From: Burkholderia cepacia ATCC 25416
GTDB lineage: Bacteria; Pseudomonadota; Gammaproteobacteria; Burkholderiales; Burkholderiaceae
DNA length: 64,000 nucleotides
Direction of reading: 5' to 3'
Assembly: GCF_001411495.1 (NCBI RefSeq)
Contig: NZ_CP012981.1
Location: 310,001-374,000 of the forward strand
Shown: piece after piece, positions 39,382-48,571 of the stretch
How positions within the stretch are numbered: position 1 is the first letter of the stretch
Layout: every line of letters begins with the position of its first letter
Program-made: the position numbers and the translations under genes
Notes under the pieces: model-generated
Database searches by the model: none
What the model was told of the DNA's origin: nothing
What the model saw: only the letters and a program-made list of their open reading frames with translations

Positions 39382-39604
39382 GGAGACTTCCTCGACTGGC
39401 GGAACAAAGGGCCCGCATGCGCCGCGGCGCGCGGCTGGCGCGCGGTTCCGGCCGATTCTAGTAGGCGCCCGATGAACCGGTCAATCGCGCGGGCGGCACC
39501 GACTGCCTCGAACCGCAGGCGTGCGCGCGCGTGCCGGGCATCGACGCCCGCCGCACCGGAAGTGCCCGCCGGGCGGGCCTCGCACCGAAGTAGTCCGACC
39601 AATC

Positions 39605-40321
39605 TCAGGCCTCGTCGCCGCTGCGCTCGAAATGGCTGCGCACGTAGTCGATATGGGTCTGCATCGCGGTGCGCGCCTCTTCGGGCCGCTGCGCGCAGAT
39701 CGCGTCGCACACGACGCGATGCTGCAGCAGCAGGAGTTCGGATGCGTGCTCGTCGTGCGTCGTCATGCCCGCCACGTTGATCGAGATGTGCTCGCGCAGC
39801 ATCCCGATCACGCTCGTATGCAGGTGCAGGAACATCGTGTTGTGCGACGCGAGCGCGATCGCCTCGTGCAGCTTCGCGTCGGTCGCGGCTTCGACGGCCG
39901 CCGCGCCGTTCGCGTGCGCGGTTTCGAGCTCGCGCAGCAGCGCACGGATCCGGCGCCGGTCGTGCGCATCGGCGCGCAGCGCGGCGAAATACGCGGTCGC
40001 GCCTTCGAGCACGCGGCGGAATTCGAGGATGTCGTCGCGCAGCGCGGGGTGATCGGCGACCAGTTGCCCCCACGGCGACGCGATGCCGGCGCGCAACTGG
40101 TCCGTCACGTAGACGCCCGCGCCGCGCCGGCTCTGCAGCAGCCCGCGCGCGACGAGCCGCTGGGTCGCCTCGCGCACCGTATTGCGCGCAACCCCGTACT
40201 GCTGCGCGAGCACGCGCTCGGCCGGCAGGCGTGCACCGGCCGGCCACGTGCCGTCGAGCAGTGCCGTCTCGATCTTGCGCATCACCCCTTCGGTCCGGCC
40301 CCGTGCCGTCATCGCTGCCAT
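39605..40321 (-). CDS. lldR: FadR/GntR-family regulator of L-lactate utilisation (LldR-like)
   Basis: A 238-residue GntR regulator: winged helix (RLPAERVLAQQYGVARNTVR then EATQRLVARGLL) and C-terminal all-helical FCD domain (FRRVLEGATAYFAALRADAH and the metal-binding histidines in HEAIALASHNTMFLHLH and HRVVCDAI). It is divergent from a lutACB-lldP operon, so control by L-lactate is inferred. ATG at 40321 has GGGGAG eight bases upstream; ATG at 40312 is possible. A FadR-type palindrome lies in the shared promoter. Confidence 0.86.
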   Translation of the reverse strand: MAAMTARGRTEGVMRKIETALLDGTWPAGARLPAERVLAQQYGVARNTVREATQRLVARGLLQSRRGAGVYVTDQLRAGIASPWGQLVADHPALRDDILEFRRVLEGATAYFAALRADAHDRRRIRALLRELETAHANGAAAVEAATDAKLHEAIALASHNTMFLHLHTSVIGMLREHISINVAGMTTHDEHASELLLLQHRVVCDAICAQRPEEARTAMQTHIDYVRSHFERSGDEA

Positions 40322-40355
40322 CGTCGCGTCTCCCCGCTCAATGCGTGCCGCGCCG

Positions 40356-40370
40356 ATTGGCCCAACCAAT
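40356..40370. promoter_or_regulatory. Candidate LldR operator
   Basis: ATTGGCCCAACCAAT is an inverted repeat with ATTGG/CCAAT arms, one base away from the PdhR/LldR-type pattern ATTGGTnnnACCAAT. It lies in the 134-base gap between the GntR start and the lutA start. Confidence 0.6.
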
Positions 40371-40455
40371 TTGAGCCGCAGCGCCGTCGCGGGAATTATG
40401 CAGCGAAATCGTCGTCCCGCATCCGCATGCCGGGCCGTCGCCACTGGAGCGAGAC

Positions 40456-41256
40456 ATGAACGAAAGGCAATACCCCGCCGCCGCCCCCGCGCACGTCTAT
40501 CTGTTCGCGACCTGCCTGGTCGACCTGTTCGTCCCCGAAGCCGGGCTCGACGCGGTCCGCCTGCTGGAACGCGAAGGCCTGACCGTCCACTATCCGCGCG
40601 GCCAGAGCTGCTGCGGGCAGCCGGCCTACAGCAGCGGCAATCCCGACGAAGCGCGCCGCGTCGCGGCCGCGCAGCTCGACCTGTTCGCGCAAGCGTGGCC
40701 CGTGATCGTGCCCTCCGGCTCGTGCGCGGGGATGATCCGCCACCATTGGCCGGCGCTGTTCGCCGACGATCCCGTGTACGGCCCGCAAGCCCGCGCGATC
40801 GCGGAGCGGACCTATGAACTCGCCGAATTCCTCGTCCACGTGCTCGACGTGCGGCTCGACGCGGCAACGGCCGGCGCCGGGCCCGACGAACGCGTCGTGC
40901 TGCATACGTCGTGCGCGGCGCGGCGCGAGATGGGCACGCGCGGGCACGGCGTCGCGCTCGTCGACGCACTGCCGGGCGTGACACGGATCGAACACGAACG
41001 CGAATCCGAATGCTGCGGCTTCGGCGGCACGTTCTCGCTGAAGCATCCCGACATCTCCGGCGCGATGGTGCGCGACAAGGTCGCGTCGGCCTGCGCGACG
41101 GGCTGCGACCGGCTCGTGTCCGCCGACTGCGGCTGCCTGCTGAACATCGGCCACGCGGCGGCCAAGGCCGGCGCGCCGCTGCCGGTCGAACACCTCGCCA
41201 GCTTCCTGTGGCGGCGCACCGCGAACGCCCCGTCGCTGCGCGGAGACCAGCGATGA
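40456..41256 (+). CDS. lutA: L-lactate dehydrogenase complex subunit LutA/LldE
   Basis: A 266-residue protein with two CCG domains, the Fe-S or heterodisulfide-reductase-like cysteine motifs: GQSCCGQPAYSSG in the first half and ESECCGFGGTFSLKHPD in the second. It is a subunit of the LutABC complex that oxidises L-lactate to pyruvate at the membrane. ATG at 40456 has GGAG six bases upstream. Its stop overlaps the lutC start (ATGA). Confidence 0.93.
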   Translation: MNERQYPAAAPAHVYLFATCLVDLFVPEAGLDAVRLLEREGLTVHYPRGQSCCGQPAYSSGNPDEARRVAAAQLDLFAQAWPVIVPSGSCAGMIRHHWPALFADDPVYGPQARAIAERTYELAEFLVHVLDVRLDAATAGAGPDERVVLHTSCAARREMGTRGHGVALVDALPGVTRIEHERESECCGFGGTFSLKHPDISGAMVRDKVASACATGCDRLVSADCGCLLNIGHAAAKAGAPLPVEHLASFLWRRTANAPSLRGDQR

Positions 41257-41984
41257 GCGCGCGCGACTCGATCCTCGCGCGGCTGCGCGCCGCCGCGCCG
41301 GGCGTCGCCGCAACGTCGGGCCGCACACTCGACGCACGCATCGACACGCATTACGACACGCGCCGCTCGCAGGCCGGGACCGCGCACGATCCGCACACGC
41401 TCGCCCGCACGATGCAGGCCGCGCTCGCCGCGTCGCACGCGGACGTCTGGTGCGCGACCGGCGACGCATGGCCCGCGCAGCTCGCCGCGCGGCTCGCCGA
41501 AGCCGGCGTGCGCCGGCTGCTGCTCGACCCGGCCCGCGCCGAATCCGCGGCGCTCGTCCGCGCGCTGCCCGACACGATCGCGCCCGTGCCGTTCGACCGG
41601 CCGATCGACGCGTGGAAGGCCGACCTGTTCGACACGATCGACGCGGGCTTCACCGTCGCGCGTTCGGGCATCGCGGCCACCGGCACCGTCGTGCTCGCCC
41701 CCGATGCCGGCACGCCGCGAACGGTGTCGCTGGTGCCGCCGCTGCATGTCGCGCTCGTCCATGCGAGCACGCTGCATTCCGACCTGCACGCGGCCGTGCA
41801 TGCAGAGCACTGGCACGCCGGCATGCCGACCAACCTCGTGCTGGTGTCGGGCCCGTCGAAGACGTCCGACATCCAGCAGACGCTCGCCTATGGCGCACAC
41901 GGCCCGCGCCGCCTGTGGGTCGTGATCGTCACCGATTCCGCCGCCCGGCCGGCTGCAACCGCCCGCGAGGACCTCCCGCAATGA
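41253..41984 (+). CDS. lutC: LUD-domain protein LutC/LldG
   Basis: A 243-residue LUD-domain protein with the C-terminal segments ARSGIAATGTVVLAPDAG, LVPPLHVALVHAS and LVSGPSKTSDIQQ, as in LutC. It is the third subunit of the L-lactate oxidation complex. Both ends overlap neighbours by four bases (ATGA with lutA and with lutB), so the three subunits are translationally coupled. The order A-C-B differs from the Bacillus order A-B-C. Confidence 0.9.
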   Translation: MSARDSILARLRAAAPGVAATSGRTLDARIDTHYDTRRSQAGTAHDPHTLARTMQAALAASHADVWCATGDAWPAQLAARLAEAGVRRLLLDPARAESAALVRALPDTIAPVPFDRPIDAWKADLFDTIDAGFTVARSGIAATGTVVLAPDAGTPRTVSLVPPLHVALVHASTLHSDLHAAVHAEHWHAGMPTNLVLVSGPSKTSDIQQTLAYGAHGPRRLWVVIVTDSAARPAATAREDLPQ

Positions 41985-43426
41985 GCGACCACACGCTGCA
42001 ATTCGTCGCCCCCGGCGACTTCAAGGCCCGCGCGCGCGCCGCGCTCGACGATCCCGCATTGCGCCGGAGCTTTCGCGGCGCGATGGACTTCCTGCAGGGC
42101 AAGCGCGCGACGCAGTTCCCCGACGACGCCGAGCTGCAGCAGCTGCGCGATCTCGGCGAAGCGGTGCGGCAACACGCGCTCGCGCAACTGCCCGCGCTGC
42201 TCGAACGGCTGGAGACGAAGCTCACCGAAGCCGGCGTGCACGTGCACTGGGCCGAGACGGCCGCCGACGCGAACGCGATCGTGCTCGGCATCGCGCAGGC
42301 GAAGAAGGCGCGCCGCGTGATCAAGGGCAAGTCGATGGCGAGCGAGGAAATCGAGCTGAACCATTACCTCGCGGAGCACGGCGTCGACTGCATCGAATCC
42401 GACATGGGCGAGTTCATCGTGCAGCTCGCGGGCGAGAAGCCGTCGCATATCGTGATGCCGGCGATCCACAAGACGCGCGGCGACATCGCCGAACTGTTCG
42501 AGGCGCACATCCCCGGCACGCGTTACACGGAAGACGTCGACGAACTGATCCAGACCGGCCGGCGCGCCCTGCGGCGCGCGTTCGCCGATGCGGACATCGG
42601 CCTGTCCGGCGTGAACTTCGCGGCGGCCGACACCGGCACGCTGTGGCTCGTCGAGAACGAAGGCAACGGCCGCCTGTCGACGACGGTGCCCGACACGCAC
42701 GTCGCGATCATGGGGATCGAGAAGGTCGTCGAGAAACTCGAGCACATCGTGCCGCTGTCGAGCCTGCTCACGCGCTCGGCCACCGGCCAGGCGATCACGA
42801 CCTACTTCAACCTGATCTCGGGCCCGCGCCGCGACGGCGAACGCGACGGCCCGCGCGAGCTGCATCTCGTGCTGCTCGACAACGGCCGCACACAAGCCTA
42901 TGCGGACGAACAGCTGCGCGCGACGCTGCAGTGCATCCGCTGCGGCGCGTGCATGAACCACTGCCCCGTCTACACGCGCATCGGCGGCCACGCGTACGGC
43001 ACGACCTATCCGGGCCCGATCGGCAAGATCATCTCGCCGCACCTGCTCGGCCTCGACGCGACGGCCGACCTGCCGACCGCGTCGACGCTGTGCGGCGCAT
43101 GCGGCGAGGTGTGCCCGGTGCGGATCCCGATCCCGCAACTGCTCGTGCGGCTGCGTACCGAGGCGAACCGCAAGCCCGACGAACCCGTCGCGCATCCGCT
43201 GCGCGGCCAGGGCGCGAACTACACCCGCGCGGAAGACCTCGTGTGGCGCTTCTGGTCGGGCGCGTTCGCGCATCCGCGCGCGTACCGCGCGTTCCGCTGG
43301 ACCGCGACGCGCCTGCGTGCGCTGACACCCGCGAAACAGATGGGCTGGACGCAGCACCGCACGCCCCTCGAACCGGCACCGCGCAGCCTGTCCGACCTGC
43401 TGCGCGCACGCGGCCAGCCCGAGTAG
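41981..43426 (+). CDS. lutB: Iron-sulfur LUD subunit LutB/LldF
   Basis: A 481-residue protein: N-terminal LUD domain (about 60-300, with KGKSMASEEIELNHYL and GVNFAAADTGTLWLVENEG) and a two-cluster ferredoxin region (CIRCGACMNHCPVY and CGACGEVCPVRIPIP). A C-terminal region of about 80 residues follows (QLLVRLRTEANRK). It transfers electrons in L-lactate oxidation. ATG at 41981 overlaps the lutC stop. lldP follows after 53 bases. Confidence 0.93.
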   Translation: MSDHTLQFVAPGDFKARARAALDDPALRRSFRGAMDFLQGKRATQFPDDAELQQLRDLGEAVRQHALAQLPALLERLETKLTEAGVHVHWAETAADANAIVLGIAQAKKARRVIKGKSMASEEIELNHYLAEHGVDCIESDMGEFIVQLAGEKPSHIVMPAIHKTRGDIAELFEAHIPGTRYTEDVDELIQTGRRALRRAFADADIGLSGVNFAAADTGTLWLVENEGNGRLSTTVPDTHVAIMGIEKVVEKLEHIVPLSSLLTRSATGQAITTYFNLISGPRRDGERDGPRELHLVLLDNGRTQAYADEQLRATLQCIRCGACMNHCPVYTRIGGHAYGTTYPGPIGKIISPHLLGLDATADLPTASTLCGACGEVCPVRIPIPQLLVRLRTEANRKPDEPVAHPLRGQGANYTRAEDLVWRFWSGAFAHPRAYRAFRWTATRLRALTPAKQMGWTQHRTPLEPAPRSLSDLLRARGQPE

Positions 43427-43479
43427 CCCCCGCTTTACCCACCCATACCCATAGATAGACACAGATGGAGGAGACACCC

Positions 43480-45192
43480 ATGCAGGTTTGGCACCAGATC
43501 TATACGCCGCTCGGCAGCCTCGGGCTGTCGGCGTTCGTCGCCGCAATCCCGATCATTTTCTTTTTCGCCGCGCTGGCCGCGCTGCGGCTCAAGGGGCACG
43601 TCGCCGCGGCGATCACGCTGCTGCTGTCGCTCGGCGTCGCGATCCTCGCATACGGGATGCCCGTGCCGCAGGCGCTCGCGGCGGCCGGTTTCGGCTTCGC
43701 ATACGGCCTGTGGCCGATCGCGTGGATCATCGTCGCGGCCGTGTTCCTGTACAAGATCGTCGTGAAGACCGGCCAGTTCGACATCATCCGCGCGTCCGTG
43801 CTGTCGATCACCGACGACCAGCGCCTGCAGATGCTGCTGATCGGCTTCTCGTTCGGCGCGTTCCTCGAAGGCGCGGCCGGCTTCGGCGCACCCGTCGCGA
43901 TCACGGCCGCGCTGCTTGTCGGGCTCGGCTTCAAGCCGCTGCACGCGGCTGGACTGTGTCTGATTGCAAACACCGCGCCGGTCGCGTTCGGTGCGATGGG
44001 GATCCCGATCATCGTCGCCGGACAGGTGACGGGCATCGACCCGTTCCATATCGGCGCGATGGCCGGCCGCCAGTTGCCGCTGCTGTCGCTCGCGGTGCCG
44101 TTCTGGCTCGTGTTCATGATGGACGGGCTGCGCGGCGTGCGGCAGACCTGGCCGGCCGCGCTCGTCGCGGGCGGCAGCTTCGCGGTGACGCAATACTTCA
44201 CGTCGAACCACATCGGGCCCGAGCTGCCGGACATCACGTCGTCGCTCGTCAGCCTCGTCGCGCTCGCCGCGTTCCTGAAGGTCTGGCAGCCGCGCACCGC
44301 GAAGCAGGCGGCCGGCAGCGTCGTTGCGTCGGGCGGCGGCGCCGCGCTCGCGGGCTTCGGCGGCGCAGGTTCGCGCAACGGCTTCAGCGCGGGCACCAGC
44401 CGGCAGGCATCGCCGTACACGCTCGCGCAGACCGTGCGCGCATGGTCGCCGTTCCTGATCCTGACGGCCGTCGTCACCGTGTGGAGCATCGCGCCGTTCA
44501 AGGCGCTGTTCGCCGCCCACGGCGCGCTCGCGTCGACCGTGCTGAAATTCCACGTGGCGGGGCTCGACCAGCTCGTCGTGAAGACCGCACCGATCGCCGC
44601 GACGCCGAAGGCGCTCGACGCCGTGCTGAAGATCGATCTCGTGTCGGCGGTAGGCAGCGCGATCCTCGTGACCGCGCTGATCTCGATGGTGCTGCTGCGG
44701 ATGAAGCCGCGCGACGCGCTCGTCACGTTCGGCGAGACGCTGAAGGAACTGACCCGCCCGATCCTGTCGATCGGCCTCGTGCTCGCATTCGCGTTCGTCG
44801 CGAACTATTCGGGGATGTCGTCGACGCTCGCGCTGATGCTGGCCGCGACCGGCGCCGCGTTCCCGTTCTTCTCGCCGTTCCTCGGCTGGCTCGGGGTGTT
44901 CCTGACGGGCTCGGACACGTCGTCGAATGCGCTGTTCTGCTCGCTGCAGCAGGCCACGGCCCATCAGCTCGGCGTACCCGAGACGCTCGCGGTGGCCGCG
45001 AACACGACGGGCGGCGTGACCGCGAAGATGATCTCGCCGCAGTCGATCGCGGTGGCCTGCGCGGCAACGGGCCTCGTCGGCAAGGAGTCGGAGCTGTTCC
45101 GCTTCACCGTGCGCCACAGCCTGCTGTTCGCGGTGATCGTCGGGGTGATCACGCTCGTGCAGGCGTACGTGTTGCCGGGGATGGTGCCGTAA
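43480..45192 (+). CDS. lldP: L-lactate permease
   Basis: A 570-residue inner membrane transporter with about 14 hydrophobic segments (first at [17 protein letters not shown]). The family signature [20 protein letters not shown] and [19 protein letters not shown] are clear. It imports L-lactate (and glycolate) with protons for the co-transcribed LutACB complex. ATG at 43480 has GGAGGAG six bases upstream; an in-frame ATG at 43465 is less likely. A bidirectional terminator follows. Confidence 0.96.
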   Translation: MQVWHQIYTPLGSLGLSAFVAAIPIIFFFAALAALRLKGHVAAAITLLLSLGVAILAYGMPVPQALAAAGFGFAYGLWPIAWIIVAAVFLYKIVVKTGQFDIIRASVLSITDDQRLQMLLIGFSFGAFLEGAAGFGAPVAITAALLVGLGFKPLHAAGLCLIANTAPVAFGAMGIPIIVAGQVTGIDPFHIGAMAGRQLPLLSLAVPFWLVFMMDGLRGVRQTWPAALVAGGSFAVTQYFTSNHIGPELPDITSSLVSLVALAAFLKVWQPRTAKQAAGSVVASGGGAALAGFGGAGSRNGFSAGTSRQASPYTLAQTVRAWSPFLILTAVVTVWSIAPFKALFAAHGALASTVLKFHVAGLDQLVVKTAPIAATPKALDAVLKIDLVSAVGSAILVTALISMVLLRMKPRDALVTFGETLKELTRPILSIGLVLAFAFVANYSGMSSTLALMLAATGAAFPFFSPFLGWLGVFLTGSDTSSNALFCSLQQATAHQLGVPETLAVAANTTGGVTAKMISPQSIAVACAATGLVGKESELFRFTVRHSLLFAVIVGVITLVQAYVLPGMVP

Positions 45193-45230
45193 GCAAGCGG
45201 CCGGCCGTTTTCCGGTCCCCCGAAAAACAA

Positions 45231-45258
45231 AAACCCCACGCCGCGAAGCGTGGGGTTT
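45231..45258 (+). terminator. Bidirectional intrinsic terminator between lldP and the M48 gene
   Basis: AAACCCCACGC (45231-45241) pairs with GCGTGGGGTTT (45248-45258), with A and T flanks on both sides, serving the two convergent transcripts. Confidence 0.82.
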
Positions 45259-45302
45259 CGTTCATCCAGGGCGCCGGACGGAGCCGGCGCATCGGGCGGC
45301 GA

Positions 45303-46064
45303 TCAGCTGCCCTTCGCGATGCGATCCTGGATGTGCTGCGCCCGGCTCGACGACGACGGGTGCGAGCTCATCATCGAGCTCTTGCCGCCATCGAGCTGCG
45401 CGAGCTTCTGGAATGCGGTGACGAGGCCCTTCTGGCTCATGTTCTTCTGCTTCATCAGGTCGAACGAGTAATCGTCGGCCGCGCTTTCCTGCGTCTGCGA
45501 GAACTGCGCGTTGATGAACTTCTCGGTGATGTCGCCGAGCTGCGAGCTCGTCAGCGCCGCCACGCCCGGCGATGCCGCGCCGGCCGCGGTGCGCGCCGCG
45601 CTGACCGCGTAGGCCGTCTGCATCGCCTTCTTCGAGTGACCCAGCGCAACGTGGCCCATTTCATGGCCGATCACGCCGCGCAGCTCGTCGTCGTTCATCA
45701 TGTCCATCAGGCCGCTGTACACGCGCACGCAGCCGTTGCCCATCGCCCACGCGTTGACGTCCTTGGTCATGTAGACCTTGTAGTTGATCTTCTGGCCGTT
45801 CAGCGTCATGTCGCCGAAGCCCTTCATCACTTTCGTCAGACGCTTCGAGTACGCGCTGTTCGCCGGCGCGACCTTCGATTCCGCATCGCTCGACTTGCAC
45901 GAATCGTTCGACAGCGCGGCGATGTCGGCATCCGACAACGTCGCTGCCTTGTACAGGCTCGTCCCCGCCGACGTCAGGCTGTTCGCGTCAAGGCTCTGTA
46001 CCCCGCCGCACGCGCTCAACAGAAACGCCACGCCACACGCTGCCACCGCTTTCTTGAGTTGCAT
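45303..46064 (-). CDS. M48-family metalloprotease lipoprotein
   Basis: A 253-residue zinc protease with a lipoprotein signal (residues 1-19, VAFLLSAC lipobox, then GGVQS). The HExxH motif is HEMGH in GVIGHEMGHVALGH, and the downstream glutamate is probably in SQTQESAADDYSFDL. It resembles LoiP/YggG and BepA-type envelope quality-control proteases. The 195-base gap to the next gene (46065-46259) contains the promoter region and no further gene. Confidence 0.9.
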   Translation of the reverse strand: MQLKKAVAACGVAFLLSACGGVQSLDANSLTSAGTSLYKAATLSDADIAALSNDSCKSSDAESKVAPANSAYSKRLTKVMKGFGDMTLNGQKINYKVYMTKDVNAWAMGNGCVRVYSGLMDMMNDDELRGVIGHEMGHVALGHSKKAMQTAYAVSAARTAAGAASPGVAALTSSQLGDITEKFINAQFSQTQESAADDYSFDLMKQKNMSQKGLVTAFQKLAQLDGGKSSMMSSHPSSSSRAQHIQDRIAKGS

Positions 46065-46259
46065 CCCGGATCCCTCGATAGTTTTATTTGGGAGCGGCGA
46101 TTTTGCATAATCCGGCAGAAAATTACCAGATGTTTACATCGGATGACACGTTCATTACTCAGCGAACTGGAATGAAGCGGTGCGCCGGCGCGGGATTGAC
46201 GACAAAAAACGGGGCAATCGCCGCGACCGGGCGACGATCGGCATCGAAATCGGGTGTGC

Positions 46260-47171
46260 TCAGGCCGTCTGATCGTGGCGTCGCGCCAGCCGCCGCGCGA
46301 CCAGCATCGGCAGCCGCACCACGAAGCCGGTGAAAAGGCGCAGGTGCATCCACGCGAGCAGCGCGTTGTCGCGGCCGTAGTGGAAGTGCGAGACGCCGCC
46401 CTCGTGACGGCCGAAATAGCGCACCGGCGCGTCGATGCGGATCGGACGCACGCCGGCCCAGCACAGCCGCACGGCCGCCTCGGGATCGAAGTCGAAGCCG
46501 CGCATCCACGGCTGGCGGCGCATGATCGCGGCCAGCGGCGCGACCGGATACACGCGAAACCCGTACAGCGAATCGCCGATTCCCGCCCACAGCGTCTCGA
46601 GGTCGGCCCATGCGTTCGACAGCCGGCGGCCCTGCACGCGCAACTGCGGCGCGCTCGCATCGAACTTCGGCACGCCCAGCACCATTGCGTCGGGTGCGGC
46701 CTGCGACGCGGCCATGAACTCCGGAATCAGGTCGGCCGGATGCTGGCCGTCGGAATCCATCGTCAACACATGCGTGAAGCCGCTCGCGGCTGCCGCGTCG
46801 AGCCCGGCGAGCACCGCCGCGCCCTTGCCGCGGTTCTCGGGCAGCACGATCACGCGCAACCCCGGGTCGCGTTCGGCCATGGCCTGCAGCCGTTCGGCGC
46901 TGCCGTCGGTGCTGCCGTCGACGACGACCCATACCGGATTCCACTGCGCTCGCGCATTGCGCACGGTCGTGTCGACCTTGGTGCCCGGGTTGTAGCTCGG
47001 AATCAGGACGAGATGGGTGGACGAGGCGTGCTGCTTGGACATGGAAACGGCCGATTGCGAAGACGGGGATCCTGACAAAAGTGTATGACTTGCCGGCGAA
47101 CGCCGGCAGGCTTCGTCGACGCCGTCCGAATGCGGAGCCGGTTGCCGGATCGTGAGGCTCTCGCGCTTCAT
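46260..47171 (-). CDS. Family 2 glycosyltransferase of the aryl-polyene cluster
   Basis: A 303-residue GT2 protein: HLVLIPSYNPG at the start of the Rossmann-like domain, VVVDGSTDGS for nucleotide binding, and the metal-binding TMDSDGQHPADLIPEF. LYGFRVYPV and MRGFDFDPEAAVRL resemble dolichol-phosphate-mannose-synthase-like enzymes. ATG at 47171 overlaps the chorismatase stop (ATGA), with GAGGAGG upstream, so it is used in preference to a later ATG at 47042 that has no ribosome site. It may glycosylate the polyene head group or its lipid anchor; this is inferred from context. Confidence 0.86.
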   Translation of the reverse strand: MKRESLTIRQPAPHSDGVDEACRRSPASHTLLSGSPSSQSAVSMSKQHASSTHLVLIPSYNPGTKVDTTVRNARAQWNPVWVVVDGSTDGSAERLQAMAERDPGLRVIVLPENRGKGAAVLAGLDAAAASGFTHVLTMDSDGQHPADLIPEFMAASQAAPDAMVLGVPKFDASAPQLRVQGRRLSNAWADLETLWAGIGDSLYGFRVYPVAPLAAIMRRQPWMRGFDFDPEAAVRLCWAGVRPIRIDAPVRYFGRHEGGVSHFHYGRDNALLAWMHLRLFTGFVVRLPMLVARRLARRHDQTA

Positions 47172-48469
47172 GACAGCCACGCCTCCTCATGACCCGCGCT
47201 GGCCTCGATCTCGACCAGCAGGTCGTCGCGACACACGTCTGCATGGACGACGAGCGGCCGCACGCCGGGGCCGGCCGCGTCGCGCAGCACCTGCCCGATC
47301 GCGGCCAGCGCCGCGGCATCGCCGGCGTCGCGCACGTAGACGCGATAGCTCAGGTCGGCGAGCGTGAACGGGCCGTGCCCCTGGCGCGCGGCCTGCTCGA
47401 GCACGGCCGCGAGGTTCGCGACCGTCTCGCGCGTTTGCGCGACGACGTCGCCGAGATGCACGGTGCGATGCCCGACGATGCTCGCGGTGCCCGACACGAA
47501 CAGCACCGGCGCGCCATCGTCCGCCGGCCATGCGGCTGCGCGCGCGAACGTCGGTGCCCGCGGGCCGTACTGAGCCGGATAGTGATACGCGCTCACCTGG
47601 CGCGGGTTCTCGACCGGATCGGCCGGCGTGCGGCTCGCGAGGAAATGGATCGCGAGCGGCGCGGCGGGCGATGCATCGCCCGCGACCGGCACGATCGAAC
47701 CGAGCGCGCACGCGGCCGGCACGCCGCCCGTCAGCGCGCGGCGGCACGCGTCGAACGCATGCTGGCGGCCGATATTGAACTGACGATAGCGCTCGATCCC
47801 GAACTGCACCGCATTGATCGCCGGCACCGTATTCCAGATGCGCAGCGGATGCGGCATGCCGAGCGAATCGAGCACGTCGAACAGCGCGCGGTACGCATCG
47901 TGCGTCGCGCGTTCGAGCGGCGTGCCGCCGTCGCGATGCGCGTCGGGCGTGTCGTGCTCGTGCACGACGATGCTGCCGAACACGAGACCCGCCGTTTCGC
48001 TGTAGCGATAGTGCAGCGCGCCGTGTCGTTCGCTGCGCAGGTCGCGCGCATGGCATTGCCAGATTTCGCAGACGGCGTCGTCCGGCGCGATGCCGGCGCC
48101 GAGCAGCGCCATCGGCACCGGCGCGACCGGCAGGTCGGGCACGACTTCGGCCAGCATCCGCGCCGCCGCGTCCGCGTGCGAGCCGGTTCGGGATGCGCGC
48201 TGCAGCTCGCCCGCGCCGATGCACACCGCGCCCAGTGCGCCGGGCAACACGCGGTCGAATCCGTCGCCACGGCCGCGTGCATCGTGCAGCAACGCGGCGA
48301 GCCGGGCATGGCTCATCCGGACGAGCCGCAGCGCGCGGCCCTCGTCGTGCGCGAGCGGCACGCCCGGTCGCGATGCGGCCGGCCCGGCCGCCTGCCCGCG
48401 CGCGAACGGCGCAGCAGAGGACGACAGGGAACACGGGCGCCGTTCGGCGTCGACTGGATGCACGGACAC
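47168..48469 (-). CDS. xanB2: XanB2/FkbO-type chorismatase (hydroxybenzoate starter supply)
   Basis: A 433-residue protein of the chorismatase family, which hydrolyses or rearranges chorismate to 3- and 4-hydroxybenzoate (XanB2) or related acids. Recognisable segments are FGSIVVHEHD, RIWNTVPAINAVQFGIERYR and, near the end, RVYVRDAGDAAALA and HADVCRDDLLVEIEAS, which form the RidA-like C-terminal half. GTG at 48469 is chosen because GAGGAA lies six bases upstream; ATGs at 48532 and 48544 have no good site. The product would be the starter of the aryl polyene. It is followed by the GT2 gene with a four-base overlap. Confidence 0.85.
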   Translation of the reverse strand: MSVHPVDAERRPCSLSSSAAPFARGQAAGPAASRPGVPLAHDEGRALRLVRMSHARLAALLHDARGRGDGFDRVLPGALGAVCIGAGELQRASRTGSHADAAARMLAEVVPDLPVAPVPMALLGAGIAPDDAVCEIWQCHARDLRSERHGALHYRYSETAGLVFGSIVVHEHDTPDAHRDGGTPLERATHDAYRALFDVLDSLGMPHPLRIWNTVPAINAVQFGIERYRQFNIGRQHAFDACRRALTGGVPAACALGSIVPVAGDASPAAPLAIHFLASRTPADPVENPRQVSAYHYPAQYGPRAPTFARAAAWPADDGAPVLFVSGTASIVGHRTVHLGDVVAQTRETVANLAAVLEQAARQGHGPFTLADLSYRVYVRDAGDAAALAAIGQVLRDAAGPGVRPLVVHADVCRDDLLVEIEASAGHEEAWLS

Positions 48470-48571
48470 TTCGATTTCCTCACTATGCGGCGCTGGCCGC
48501 GCAACCTCGCGGCATACGCTGCGTTGCGTCATGCCGCGTTGCATTACGTCACGCCGACGCCGCGCGCCTCG

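Noticed and set aside
39564..39578. GC-rich inverted repeat GCCCGCC/GGCGGGC after the GntR gene
   Set aside because: No T tract on the minus strand; not a convincing terminator.
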